DNA of 64,000 bases from Breviolum minutum Mf 1.05b.01 (Eukaryota; Sar; Dinophyceae; Suessiales; Symbiodiniaceae): the NCBI GenBank assembly GCA_000507305.1, contig DF239234.1, positions 62,001-126,000 on the forward strand, given 5' to 3'. The first letter of the stretch is position 1, and every line of letters begins with the position of its first letter. The position numbers were made by a program, and so were the translations under genes. Of this stretch, positions 1-9,965 are shown one piece after another. The notes under the pieces are model-generated. The model saw nothing but the letters and a program-made list of their open reading frames with translations. It did not search any database and had not been told where the DNA came from.

Positions 1-2
1 AG

Positions 3-680
3 GTCGCAAAGAATTGCCAGGTAGTCGACCGTCCCTTGAGCGAGAAAGTGGCGCGCCACTTTGCGGAGGACAAGGGCGACTCTGCAAAAAATTCGGAGTG
101 GGAGAGGCAACTCAAGAATTGGGGGGACCAGAGTTTGTCGGCTCTGAGTGGAGAAGAACGTCGCAAAGAAGAACACAGAAGGTCTGTTGGCGAAAAGGCG
201 GCTCGAGATGCTACGACAAAAGCAGTGAATTCTGGTGGGGAATTCACCATCATGCCGATGGTGGGACCCAAATCAGATTTGGCCGTATCAGAGAACGGGT
301 TGATTATTGGAGTCTCACCTGCAGAGATGCTGGACATTGTCGCATCATTGATGACATCTGCCGCCGCATCACCAGAGGATTTGAAGAGCACTATGTCAAG
401 GTTGAGAGCAAGCTCAATTGCATATGGTGTGCGTGCCACAAGCGCATATCAACCGATCCTTCAGGAAGAGATCTCACGACAATTGCCGCTTGCACAGAAA
501 TACATGGGCTCAACTCCAATGTCATCAACACCTGCTGGTCGTCCTGCTGGAGGTTTGCCAGAGACTCCAAAGCCACCTCCACCTCCAGCACCAGCGAGAG
601 AAACTGCGCTGAAAGAAGCATATTCGGACGAAGAAATGGCTCGTTGTCTTTTTCAGAATTGCCGACTAAAAGAGATATGA
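3..680 (+). CDS. Partial ORF with proline-rich tail, unknown function
   Basis: One frame stays open from the window edge to the TGA near 680 (about 225 codons), which is long for this region. The product is hydrophilic and rich in E, K and R over its first 70 residues, has a helical Ala/Ser/Leu middle part, and a Pro-rich stretch (PKPPPPPAPAR) about 35 residues before the end. Only alternative start codons lie near the left edge, so the true 5' end is outside the window or in an earlier exon. A second frame (14-697) is also open but Cys/Arg/Trp-rich and looks like a shadow. I do not recognise a family. Confidence 0.5.
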   Translation, partial: VAKNCQVVDRPLSEKVARHFAEDKGDSAKNSEWERQLKNWGDQSLSALSGEERRKEEHRRSVGEKAARDATTKAVNSGGEFTIMPMVGPKSDLAVSENGLIIGVSPAEMLDIVASLMTSAAASPEDLKSTMSRLRASSIAYGVRATSAYQPILQEEISRQLPLAQKYMGSTPMSSTPAGRPAGGLPETPKPPPPPAPARETALKEAYSDEEMARCLFQNCRLKEI

Positions 681-874
681 GGGGTGCTCGTCCGTAGTGG
701 TTTGTGGTATGCTTTTGGAAGGGCTTGGGATTTTTCAGGATGCAAGTAAGAAGCTTTGGGGGTATGCATGTCCTGAATTATTCATTGGTGGAGCTACTAG
801 ACAGCACACATTTAGGGCGGGAGCCTTAAGAATTTGATACTTATCTGGTCCCTGGAACAACCATTCATAAATGA

Positions 875-1359
875 TTGTTCCAATTAGATGATGAACCAAA
901 GCTTTACATAGAAAATTGTTATTTCACCATTTCCATCCATTTTAAATTGGTTGTTTGGGGGTTCCAGGTATTTCATCTTCAATGTCTTTCTGTTCAAAGG
1001 TTTTTCTCATCCATTTCTCACAACTTGACCTCGACACACTTGGAAACCCAAGGTCTGACTGAAGATCATTCGAAAGGTTCCAGATTGGAAGGCAATGGCG
1101 GCAAACTTGGATGTGTTTTTCGTGGCGATGCGGATTCGGATTCCAAACATCATTTGGGGGTTATTTCCAAAAACTTTGATTTGCTTGTTTTAGATGCTGA
1201 CAATATCCTGGGACGGAAGTTAGGATTTCATGGTTTGGATCCACGGCTTGCTTCACCTACTTATAAATGGGGTATTCCTTGGGGTTATAACAACCCAGTG
1301 ATCCGGTCACTTTTGATCCATCCACTTCCTGAAACATCCAAGTTATTACCCACTTTGCA
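875..1359 (+). CDS. Likely exon, unknown protein
   Basis: An open frame of about 165 codons with balanced composition ends at a C-family element starting at 1371. The acidic, Gly-rich part (about 1030-1350) looks most coding. A possible acceptor (gggttccag) lies at about 967. CAG followed by GCATTT at about 1359 could be a GC donor, but the frame also stays open to a stop at 1379. No ATG near the 5' side makes a good start. Function unknown. Confidence 0.4.
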
Positions 1360-1370
1360 GGCATTTCAGA

Positions 1371-1475
1371 TACCCCCCTGAAAACTAACATATCCCCTGA
1401 AAAATGATGGTTGGAAGATGTATTTCCTATTGAAATAGTCCCTTTTTGGGGGACATGTTAATTTTCAGGGGTGTA
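1371..1475. mobile_element. Family C element, copy 1
   Basis: TA-flanked inverted repeat: left TACCCCCCTGAAAACTAAC, right GTTAATTTTCAGGGGTGTA. The same CCTGAAAA/TTTTCAGGGG arms recur some 20 times in the window. No coding capacity. Confidence 0.7.
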
Positions 1476-1580
1476 ATTGGATGGTCTTACGGTTGATTGT
1501 GGTGAATGTGACAACACTTGACATCAAATCACCACAAAAAAAAAGATCGGGATCGGTCACTTACCGTCGCTGAATGGTTG

Positions 1581-1855
1581 ATGTTTAAACTATTTGGGTG
1601 AATTTTTACGGATTGTATGATGGTAAATCACCATTTTTTTCAATGCAGTGTCCTGGTTCCCTTAATAGGTGGTAGGTACCATATAATCACCCAATTGGCA
1701 ATATATACCTTGTAAAAAAGTGATTTATACTGCCAATTGGGTGATTATATGGTACCTACCACCTATTAAGGGGACCAGAAACAGCTATTGATTTTTCACC
1801 ACCATTTGGGATAATATGTTTGACTTTTTCCCAGCACAAAACCAACCACGTCTGA
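1581..1855 (+). mobile_element. Family B copy split by a family M insertion
   Basis: The left part (TTTTTACGGATTGTATGATGG, TAAATCACCA) and right part (CCACCATTTGGGATAATATG) match other B copies. They are separated by the M element at 1641-1790, so B is the older insertion. Confidence 0.6.
1641..1790. mobile_element. Family M element, nested in B
   Basis: Long near-perfect terminal repeats CAATRGCTGTTTCCTGGT...ACCAGAAACAGCTATTG, with inner arm GGTGGTAGGTACCATATAAT. A second copy is at 43635-43773. Confidence 0.75.
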
Positions 1856-2167
1856 GTACCCAGATCCAAATATAATTAACCATGAAAAGGAGAATCATTC
1901 CGAATCATACTTGAAAGGAAATGGTGTAAGATTTCATTCACCAACCCAAATCACAAGCACTTGGAGTTTTCCACTATTCACAGCTGGTTTTTGGATGTCT
2001 ACCGGTTTCATGAAAAAACCAATCTTTTTAGCCACGAGAAAATCCGTGGAAATTTACATGACCAGGAACAGCCGCGCCTTTCTTGCCGGAGACTCAAATT
2101 TCATGGAACTAAAATGTGGCCAACGAAGTAAAACTTCGGTTTTTGTTGGAGGAATAGTCCACTCAAC

Positions 2168-2386
2168 CAGGGGGTTCATCAAATGGGACTCATTTTGGGG
2201 GGAATCAAACAATACAAATCTATGGCAATTTGGAGGGAGTGTATTTTTTTGGGTTGGTAATACAATGACCCCTGTAGGATCCATGTATGGCATATTTACC
2301 TACCTTTGGTTGATTTTTATGGTAATTTTGAGGGATTTCCCGTGTAACGATGCATTGTTTGGGGTTGGTGTTATATAATGACCCCT
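2168..2386. mobile_element. Family S elements with an I fragment between
   Basis: A full S copy (2168-2275, right terminus ATGACCCCTG) is followed by the left half of an I element (2276-2329) and the right half of a second S copy ending ATGACCCCTG at 2386. Confidence 0.5.
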
Positions 2387-2545
2387 GCTTAAGGAGTGCC
2401 CTTTTTTTTAATGAATTGGGGTTATGAATACTGTGTAGGAAAAATCACTCGTTTCAACTTCTACGACATGGTCCCAACTCGCTGAGGAAATGGAATCTAA
2501 GCATTATTGTTTGTTGAAAATAGAACGCAATCACTGCAAAAGATG

Positions 2546-2649
2546 TACACCCTGGTAAACTAACATAGCAATGGAAAATGGGCCAGTTGAAGATGTATTT
2601 CCTAGTGAAAATGGGGATATTCAATTGCCATGTTAGTTTACCAGAGGGT
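2546..2649. mobile_element. Family K element, copy 1
   Basis: Arms TACACCCTGGTAAACTAACA and CATGTTAGTTTACCAGAGGG with inner GGAAAATGG/AAAATGGGGAT. Family K recurs about ten times. Confidence 0.7.
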
Positions 2650-2664
2650 CACACAAACTATACA

Positions 2665-2777
2665 CTTGGATTTTTTTTTCAATGTGATTTTTACGGATTT
2701 ACCATGGTAAATCACCATTGTTTCACCATTTGGAGAACATGTTTTTATTTGTTCCAAGCATTTTCAGCAAATCCAAG
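2665..2777 (+). mobile_element. Family B element, copy 2
   Basis: Termini CTTGGATTTT and CAAATCCAAG. The inner GTGATTTTTACGGATTTACC, palindrome CCATGGTAAATCACCA and TTCCAAGCA are shared with other B copies. Confidence 0.7.
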
Positions 2778-2819
2778 TAAACCGTAAAAGATTTGAGGTG
2801 GTTTAATTAATGTATGTCA

Positions 2820-2955
2820 ACCAATTCCATCAAAAATTGAATGGGACCTTACCAACGGACCCCTAAGGAAGTTGCTAGGGCTATTAGATACTCAGGTTTA
2901 GGGGTCCGTGCAGTGGGTCCTGTTGGAGATTTCTTGGACCAATGGAACTTTGAGG
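2820..2955. repeat. Single-copy hairpin
   Basis: Imperfect inverted repeat with core GGACCCCTAA...TTAGGGGTCC and outer CAATTCCAT/ATGGAACTTTG arms. Looks like one more element type, with no second copy seen here. Confidence 0.45.
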
Positions 2956-3076
2956 TGCTTTAACCTTGGTGTAATTAAGCTCCGCCCAGAAAATAATTAG
3001 ATGATCGAAATTTGAACGGCAAGATACCCATGGCCAAGGATGCCATAATTTGTTCAGAAAGGCGGACGAAATAATG

Positions 3077-3173
3077 CTGTTGATGGAAGATATCCTGCAC
3101 CAGATGATAGGTTATCCGATTATATACAGGGTTTTATACATCCCAGGTGATGCAGGATGGTTTCCATCAACAG
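3077..3173. mobile_element. Family L element, copy 1
   Basis: Termini CTGTTGATGGAAGATATCC and CCATCAACAG with inner CCTGCACC/GGTGATGCAGG arms. A truncated K element follows at 3174-3270. Confidence 0.7.
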
Positions 3174-3289
3174 ACTTGATGGAAAATCCCCGTGTTCAAT
3201 GGGAAATACATCTTCATTCATGGTTGTTTTTTTTCCATCAAGTCATGTTAGTATTAGTGTGCAGGGGGTGTAGGTTGGTGAATACATTT

Positions 3290-4450
3290 TAAGAATGGAA
3301 AATAATGGTTTTCAGGTTGGTTTCCATGTTTTTCCATCAATTCATGTTCGTTTTGGGGGAGCGTATCGCTCGACAAGAAGCAGTGCTTTCCCTGTGTGCT
3401 CAGGGCCCCAAAGTTCTTCGATGAGTTTAGTGAAGGGGAGTCAACCTACGACGAGGCGGGAGGAAGAACCGATGCGAAACTTGTGACTTGACACACAAAA
3501 ACACCCCCGCAAAACGACCCATGGAGATATACCCAACATAGCCATATATTTGAAGTATATAGATACATGTTTTCAAAAAAACATCATATTTGGTATCTAT
3601 GTTACATTTCGGGGGGAGAGAAGTTGAATGCTGGGACTTTTGAGATCCTAGGATTTATGCCGATCTAAATAAGATTCAGGTATATGATTTATTTTTTTAC
3701 TTACATTGATCATGGGCATTTAGCATGAAGATCATCTAGATGGTAGGTGAATATACCTTGCATTGATCTTATGGGCCCAGAGGTGTGTTTTCATTGTAAG
3801 GTATTCTCACGGGTAGTGGCTATCATCATAGGTCTCATCGTTGGTGTTATCATAAATATCATAGTTGTTTTCTCTTCTATTGTTCCATCTCTTTGTTGAG
3901 GGGATAGTTTGTAGGTCTCATTGATAATGATGATTTCGCCTCTTTTTGTCATAGATGGTTTGAAAACAGCTGACAGTATTCCAGGATGTTGGGATGGAAC
4001 AGGACCATCTCATCTGAATCCAACACTTGATGGTACGAGATGATTTTCCTTGTCCTCGACAAGCCATTTTCAAGTTCCATGTTCAACTCCGGCTGTGTTT
4101 TTTAATAGGGGATTAGTACTTCAACCTTAAATCCTTAGGTCTAGAAGTAAACACACAAGGGGGATTCTTCGGGTTTCTTGGTGATTTCATGTGGGTTTGG
4201 TAGCATATAAACCAACCCCACAAGGCATGGAAGATCAAAGGCAGACTTTTGTCATATGGATTTTGAGGCCTATTCCTGGGAGATGCCAGCGAACTTTTTC
4301 ACAGGGAGACTGGGGGTGAAACAACCTAACTAGCCAATGATCGCTAAGCACATCGCAATCATCCAAGTGTTTCCAAGATGACATCTTGTAACGAAATGAT
4401 GCAAGATTTCATCCACCAAGCCATGATTTTATCATAATTATCACACACTT
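3290..4450. other. No recognisable feature
   Basis: AT-moderate sequence with stops in all frames. I see no element termini or convincing exon, only weak inverted repeats around 3540-3605. Confidence 0.4.
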
Positions 4451-4451
4451 G

Positions 4452-4571
4452 CTTGGATTCCTTTAGTTGGTGCTTTTTTACGGATTTTACCATGGTATTC
4501 ATCACCATTTTTCAGCACCATTTGGGGATGGATATATTTTCATTTTTCGACTGACCTTGACTTAACCTAAA
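4452..4571 (+). mobile_element. Family B element, copy 3, right end decayed
   Basis: Left end CTTGGATTCCTTTAGTTGG, then TTTTTTACGGATTTTACCA. The right CAAATCTAAG terminus is mutated (ACCTAAAG). Confidence 0.6.
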
Positions 4572-4728
4572 GCCATCGATCTTTGAATCCTTGTTGCCCT
4601 GCAGGCTTTTTTTCACCAGTCCCCTGATTTCGATCAAGTGGGCTATGACGACGAACATCCACGTCAACTTGGCAGATGTTGAGAAACTAAAATTGGGATC
4701 AGTTGGGTTCCTGGATGGTATACACATA

Positions 4729-4836
4729 CCCATAGGATCCATGAGACTGGTATATCTTATTTCCCTACTAATTTACCACAAAGATCTCTTGAAAGTCTTA
4801 AATGTAGGTAGATATACCATACATGGATCCCATGGG
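4729..4836. mobile_element. Family I element, copy 1
   Basis: Arms CCCATAGGATCCATGAG and CATGGATCCCATGGG, inner GGTATAT and GGTAGATATACC. Confidence 0.7.
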
Positions 4837-5263
4837 ATATACTAGACCATGGAAATTTGAAAAATGGCTGTCCAAACATCATGGTTTGGTTAGATTTGGA
4901 AAAGTCCTTTCAAGCATGGCAATGTTCGGGTATCTAGCCGTTTAAGTTTCAGTGGTGTAGATGGTTCAGCATTCAGCAGCAAATATTCCATGAATTGCTA
5001 TGCCAAAACCATACCAAGTCGTAGTATGTTCAAAGTCGCATGGTATTTCCCGGAAGCAGACCCGCACAAAATGATTAAAAATGGAGTTTCTATTAGAATA
5101 TTGGATTTACGGGTGTAAGTGAAATGTAACTGATTATTTTGCCTGGCAAATGTATGCTATGTTAGTTTGACAGGGTATCACCTATTAAATTGCAATAACT
5201 GGAATTGATTTTAAAAATGGCAACTTTTCAACATGTCATATTTCTTGCTGAGACTGAATTTTC

Positions 5264-5571
5264 TTGTGCAACTTTTCCCTGTTTGTTCATGTTCCTGGAA
5301 GTCCAGTCGACCAAAGAAGTTGGATTGTCTTTAGGATGATCTATGGATTCGGGATTCCCTACCAAGAGGGCAAAGTTTGGGTCGACCTCTTTGACTTAGA
5401 TTTGCTTGTTGGATGGTTGGAAAAAAATCCAAAAGTATGTTCCAACCAAGTGGTGGTTCTAGGTGGTGGTTTTAGATATCTTTTATTTTCATCCCTATTT
5501 GGGGAAGATTCCCATTTTGACTAATATTTTTCAAATGGGTTGAAACCACCAACTAGTGGTTATTTAGTTTA
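5264..5571 (+). CDS. Exon interrupted by a family A element near its stop codon
   Basis: An open frame of some 65 codons (rich in W, D, L, G; for example GKVWVDLFDLDLLVGWLEK) reaches the A element at 5459. TGGTT is duplicated on both sides of the element. Both the element-free sequence and the spliced one (removal of 5463-5556) keep the frame and end at the same TAG about 5569. Splicing would add 9 nt (three residues). The 5' side may begin after an acceptor near 5300. Unknown protein. Confidence 0.4.
5459..5556 (+). mobile_element. Family A element, copy 1
   Basis: Family definition: left CTAGGTGGTGGTTT, internal CCCTATTTGGGGAAGATTCC and TTGACTAATATTTTTCA, right GAAACCACCAACTAG. Here flanked by a 5-bp duplication TGGTT. 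GT follows the left CTAG and AG is the last dinucleotide. Confidence 0.8.
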
Positions 5572-5905
5572 ATGGTGATGAATCTCATAGTGAATCGAAT
5601 CCGCAAAATAAACACACACAAACTTTTTATAGATCCAAAGGTGGTTTCCTTGCTCTCAAAAGCCCCAACTCTTGGTCCAACGTTTTCCCCATGTTTTCGG
5701 AGATGAACTTCCTCAAACTTGGAGTTTTTGTTGTTTTCAGGGTGATTTTGTTCATCCTTTTTTTGACATGGGATTATTACTTTTAACTGATTTTCCTCAT
5801 ACAAGGTCAAGGTGGGGGCTCCTAACAGTTGTTCAAATGGAATTAAAGCTACACTTATAGCGGTTTTTTTCACACCAGTTACCCATCTTTTTAAAGGCCG
5901 TTTTA

Positions 5906-6036
5906 TACGGGGCACCGAAACTCCAGAAATAAACTCTGAATACATGGCGGGCCTCAAAAGGAGGTCGGATCGTTTTCCAACCATTTCCAACCATCAATTT
6001 TCAGGTGTAAACTCACTGTTAGTTTCAGGGAGGGTA
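5906..6036. mobile_element. Family C element, copy 2
   Basis: Left CACCGAAACTCCAG, right CTGTTAGTTTCAGGGAGGGTA, inner TTCCAACCATCAATTTTCAG. Confidence 0.55.
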
Positions 6037-6081
6037 GTGTTTTGTTACATATTCGATCGACCCCCCACCCAGTTACAGTAA

Positions 6082-6189
6082 CTGGATGGTGGCAACTCAA
6101 ATATTTTGGAATTTTCAGCCCTACCTGAGGAAGATGAACCCATTTTGACGAGCATATTTTTCAGATGGGTTGGTTCAACCACCAACTAG
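6082..6189 (+). mobile_element. Family A element, copy 2
   Basis: Left CTGGATGGTGGCAACTC, right GGTTCAACCACCAACTAG, with GTAA on both sides. The expected donor GT is replaced by GA. Confidence 0.75.
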
Positions 6190-6294
6190 GTAACCAATGA
6201 AGTTTAGTTCAAGATTCCCGATCCGAAAAAAGTTTCATGTCATCCTGGTGGTGACAAGCCAGCATCCTGGGTCGGGGGGGATATCGAAGTTATA

Positions 6295-6410
6295 CAAGGC
6301 GGGCCCGTATGGTAGGCATAAGGGGCCCAATACCTCCACTCTTAGGGGTGAAACAACCAAACCCATTCATTTTCGGCCATTTACAGGGGGCTACCCATGC
6401 AAAACTCCAT
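6295..6410. mobile_element. Family H element, right end lost
   Basis: Left CAAGGCGGGCCC and inner TTCGGCCATTT match other H copies. The right GGGCCCACCTTG arm is missing where I copy 2 begins. A family P terminus (CATCCTGGGTCGGGGGG) lies just left. Confidence 0.5.
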
Positions 6411-6422
6411 GTGTAACTCCAT

Positions 6423-6520
6423 CATATAGGATCCATGTATGATTATGATATATTTACCTACTAATTTACCATAAAAATCAACCATTCATGTAGGTAAATA
6501 TACCACACATGGATCCGTCA
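6423..6520. mobile_element. Family I element, copy 2
   Basis: Arms TATAGGATCCATGTATG and CACATGGATCC, with TTTACCATAAAAATCAACC inside. Confidence 0.6.
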
Positions 6521-6521
6521 T

Positions 6522-6629
6522 GGTTTCCAATCTCATCGTTGTTGACGCCAACCCCGTTGCTCAGCACAAGCGGTGGATGCCCAAGTCTTTGCAGAAACAC
6601 CTTCGGCAGGTTTGTTGGGGTGTTCAAGG
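6522..6629 (+). CDS. Short exon with consensus donor
   Basis: A stop-free 36-codon stretch starting at an ATG directly right of I copy 2, with coding-like composition (LIVVDANPVAQHKRWMPKSL). It ends in TTCAAG followed by GTGAGG, a good donor. No family recognised. The ATG could be internal, since the upstream edge is an element. Confidence 0.4.
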
Positions 6630-6713
6630 TGAGGGGGTAACTGGGGAACCTTAAGGATTCCTAGGGAAGATTGGGGAACCTTAGGGAAGACTAGGGGAAT
6701 CACCACCCCCCCT

Positions 6714-6905
6714 TAAGAATCATATTACATAGCTATGGAAACTCCACCATTTGAAATGTATTTCCTATTGGAAGTGTGGTGAATTTTCAGCCAGCCATGT
6801 TAGTTTACTGGAGGGTAGCCCCTGAGAAATTATCGGCCCAAAAGGAAAGGATCGTCTTCCAACCATCATTTTTCAGGGGTAAACTCGCTGTTAAACTTCG
6901 GGGTA
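6714..6905. mobile_element. Abutting K and C elements
   Basis: K copy (6714-6817) ends GTTAGTTTACTGGAGGGTA and shares that TA with a left-truncated C copy (6816-6905) ending GTTAAACTTCGGGGTA. Confidence 0.55.
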
Positions 6906-6911
6906 GTAATT

Positions 6912-7290
6912 GGTACTGTTGATGGAAGAAAATTCTCCAGTTGATAGGTCAGTCTATGCCAAAAAATCATGGATTAGTTGAGTTGGTGATGTTTTACTTT
7001 CTACTGGTAAATCACCATTACACCCCCGAAATTTAACATGGAACCTGAAAATGATGGTTTCCAAGAGGAACTTCCTTTTCTAGGGACTTCTTTTCAGGTT
7101 CCATGTTAAATTTCAGGGGTGTAAACCAGCAATTTTGGGATGAGATTTTGGTTTTTTTGTTCCAACCACGGACCGAACAAGCAAGTCTAAGTTGATAGAA
7201 ACAACTCTGCTCGAGTTGAAAATCCTGATAGGGGTAGTCTATGCCATTATGTACAAGGTTGTATACATCCCAAGTGGTGCAGGATTTCTT
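6912..7290 (+). mobile_element. Family L split by a B element that is itself split by U
   Basis: L left half (TACTGTTGATGGAAG..., 6912-6965), B left part (to 7020), complete U (7019-7123), B right part ending AAGTCTAAG at 7184, then L-type sequence (TAGTCTATGCCATTATG, GTGCAGGATTTCTTC). The order gives relative ages L, then B, then U, unless the right L part is a second copy. Confidence 0.5.
7019..7123. mobile_element. Family U element, copy 1
   Basis: Near-perfect palindrome at TA: CACCCCCGAAATTTAACATG ... CATGTTAAATTTCAGGGGTG. Sits between two matching halves of a B element. Confidence 0.8.
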
Positions 7291-7351
7291 CAAACGTTTT
7301 TTTGGGGAGTTCTAATGGATTTTCCAGTGCCACTGCAGTTTTTGCCAGAGG

Positions 7352-7411
7352 GTAAGTATTTGGGCATCTTAGCTGTGCCATTCATAAAGATTGATATTTC
7401 CGTCTTGGCAG
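7352..7411 (+). other. Candidate 60-nt intron without an element
   Basis: GTAAGTATT donor after CAGAGG and TTTCCGTCTTGGCAG acceptor. Flanking coding sequence is too short to prove it. Confidence 0.35.
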
Positions 7412-7477
7412 CTCAAGCTAAGGCTTTGGATGTTATATAGTTTTTATTCAATTCAAGAAAGAAAACACAAAAACCAT

Positions 7478-7620
7478 CCACATTGGATCAACCTCCTACC
7501 ACGGATGCTGGCTCATCACCACCAAAATTACTTATACACTCTTAAGAACAGGGGATGCCCCGAACTAAACATTCATTGGCCACGATTGCATCCTGGGTGG
7601 GTAGATCCAACATCCACATG
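7478..7620. mobile_element. Family P element, full length
   Basis: Left CATCCACATTGGATCAACC...GGATGCTGGC, right GCATCCTGGGTGGGTAGATC CAACATCCACATG. One-ended P fragments (CATCCTGGG-GGGG) occur at 6240, 29370, 39340 and 40940. Confidence 0.55.
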
Positions 7621-7680
7621 AGCGCTGATCGAAGCCCGGAGTGGATTGTTTTATGTAGGGGATCATCCCATCCAATGATA

Positions 7681-7831
7681 TGAGCCATGAAAAAAGGGCC
7701 CCTGGTTGGTTGGGTTACATAGGGGATGAAATCCTACCCGGTTTTGCGGGGATTATTTCATAAACCATTATAGGGATCCCTGTTAAACAACCTGTAGAAC
7801 GGAAAGTAGGAGGGTTCTTTTTCGTGGCTCT
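7681..7831 (+). mobile_element. Family D element, copy 1
   Basis: Family definition: left TGAGCCATGAAAAAAGGGC, internal GATTATTTCATAAACCATTA and GGATCCC, right GGAAAGTAGGAGGGTTC and CGTGGCTC. About 150 bp. Confidence 0.75.
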
Positions 7832-8158
7832 CATAGCCAAATATATCCAATTATGGTACGCCATGAAATCAGGATCCCAGGATCCCGTCATGAAGAAATC
7901 ATGATCTCATTTTGAATCATTTTGAACTAGGATGTCATTCACCGGTTTTGTTGTTCACGTTGCTCACATGCTTCGGAATCAAAGTCCCAATGGGTTTTTT
8001 AGGTGGTGAGAATTCAAGGCGAAAATACTGCTACTTATTATTGTTGGTGTTTTTTTCCCATGCATATAGAAAAGGTGTTTTTTGTGTTTTTTTTGGAAAT
8101 TTTGATGAGTCAATGTTAGCCTTAAATATCAAGACATCAGAATACTGGGATGTATGAA

Positions 8159-8325
8159 ACTCCGCACTTGAAGGTGTAATTGCCTGCTTCAAACATATGT
8201 TTGCGGGTGTTTGCTCCGGGAAATGGAGGTTCCCGTGCCTTGAGCTGGCCGCGCCTGTGAGGATCAAAGGAAGCATGGCAAACCTATTGGCCGGGTTCAG
8301 CGAAAGTGTTGGGTGGCCCTAGTGT
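8159..8325 (+). CDS. Possible exon, unknown protein
   Basis: A stop-free 54-codon stretch in one frame, GC-richer than its surroundings, with plausible composition (PCLELAAPVRIKGSMANLL) and a TAG at 8320. A minus-strand ORF (8031-8276) overlaps it, so the strand is not certain. Confidence 0.3.
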
Positions 8326-8331
8326 GTTTGA

Positions 8332-8490
8332 ATGTCGTTTCTCACATTCTCCCTGGAAGTCCAAAGACAAGTGACAAAGGAGGAGCCTGAGGGCAAGCCT
8401 TTGGAAAAGGACAGGCCTCAGAATATGGAAGAGACCAAGGAAGAGCCCAAGTATTTGGAAAAGGACAAGTCTTTGATATGTGTGTTTTGA
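8332..8490 (+). CDS. Small Lys/Glu/Pro-rich ORF
   Basis: ATG to TGA, 52 codons. After 13 residues come two degenerate repeats of the type KEEP-x-x-LEKD, giving a charged low-complexity peptide. Same frame as the possible exon at 8159. May belong to the ORF that follows. Confidence 0.35.
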   Translation: MSFLTFSLEVQRQVTKEEPEGKPLEKDRPQNMEETKEEPKYLEKDKSLICVF

Positions 8491-8547
8491 CGCTACATCA
8501 TAGCGTGATCATGTTTTTGCGCGCTTTGTTTTTGCTTTGTTTTTGCG

Positions 8548-9267
8548 GTGCGGCACCGTGCGGCCGTCCGCACGAGCAAAGAAACAGCAGCGGTGCTGAA
8601 GGACGCCCCGCCTCCACAGGCGGACTACGCAAAAAAGAACGCGCAGACAACAAAAAAAGAACGCAGAAGGCCGAGGCTCAGTCTCAGCGGCTATGCGATG
8701 AAAAAGCTACTAAAGCAACAGAAGCGAAGAAGGAACAAAGAAACCTGCGAGTTAATCACTATGCAGATTGTGCAGCAGGTCTAGCATTGCAACGTGTGAC
8801 ACAAGAAATCAAAACATTGGTGTCTTGTATTGCTACTAAACTTGAATTGCATAAAGAAAGTTTGCAAGTTGTATATCGATATATTTGTGCATTGAATCGT
8901 GCTCGGTCCGATGCAACAGCTAGAGGAGAAACTTTGAGTCATCGTGACAACACAGTTCACTCACCAGATCAAGCAATGGGAGGTAGAGCTAAACAATTCA
9001 TGATTGAATATTCACTGACTGATTCCTTTAATCTTGTTGAGGGTGACATTACACTTGGAACAAGTTAATGCTAACATTCAAGGGGCACGTCTTGCACATT
9101 GTGTGTGGGAATGGGCAAAAACACTACAGTGGCCAAAAGAAGAGATTGACAACCCACCTATGGCGACAAATCTCTTTCATTCGACGTTGATGCAGTACGA
9201 AAATATGAGCCTTTCACAAAAATTCCAGTTGATTGATGTAGAATATATCATATTTTATTATCCATAG
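8548..9267 (+). pseudogene. Decayed retroelement-like ORF with RNase H-like C-terminal motif
   Basis: The reading frame shifts at least twice: frame of 8548 for the KETAAVLKDAPPPQADY part, frame of 8478 from about 8650 to 9068, and frame of 9034 to the stop at 9267. The middle piece contains NHYADCAAGLAL, which resembles the last conserved block of retroelement RNase H (G/V-N-x-x-A-D-x-A-A). The same pattern is in the relic at 36.1-37.0 kb. What follows is a helical tail of about 150 residues with no motif I know. The family assignment rests on one short motif. No reverse transcriptase motif is visible upstream. Confidence 0.35.
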
Positions 9268-9343
9268 GATCCATGGGACTGGTACATTTACCTGCATGTT
9301 AGTTGATTCTTATGGTAAATTAGTAAATATACCATATATACAC
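9262..9343. mobile_element. Family I element, copy 3, degraded
   Basis: CCATAGGATCCATGGGACTG, TTTACCTGCATG and AAATATACCATATATAC. The right terminus is lost. Confidence 0.5.
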
Positions 9344-9960
9344 CGTTCGTCCCTGTTTAAACAATGCTGACTATGGAGATTAGTTTACAGACCCTAATTA
9401 TGGAAAAACTTGTACTCAACTGGGTCCCGGAACTTGATGGGATGAGATCGGGGTTTTCATGGGGGGCTTTTGTGGATCCCGATAGATCTACCGAAACGAG
9501 AAATTGGCATGGAAGGTGATATTCGGAACCTCCCGACCCGGTATATAGATCAAAGCATGTTATCATCATTTGGTAGTACGATCTTTTGCTTCACACTGTT
9601 TTTTCCCAATCATCGGTGCACGAGCCAACAACCTCCATGATTTAAAAGATATTCCTCCCCAAAAACAATGACCTGAATATTTTCCAAAAGGCTTGATGTG
9701 ATTTTCGTTTGAAAAGTGTTGTTTGAATTTTGTGGTTGCTATGAGTTTTGGGGTGCCCTTGAAGATGCTACAAAAAAATCATTACTTACACAGATTTCAT
9801 GAAGGTACCCTATTGTCAAAGTACATGGCACAGTCCCCAAAAGGTGGGTTAATACAGGGCTTATATAAACCAAGACATGGTGACTGTGCCATCTGTGTTT
9901 ACCCTGGTGTAAGTGAAACAAATCATGGGCTAAAGATGAGTGCACTGCTTTTCGCTGGTT
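9344..9960. other. No gene seen; one hairpin
   Basis: Stops in all frames. An inverted repeat with TGGCACAGTC/GACTGTGCCA arms, inside CACAGAT/ATCTGTG, spans about 9789-9910 and may be a single-copy element. Confidence 0.4.
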
Positions 9961-9965
9961 TCAAG

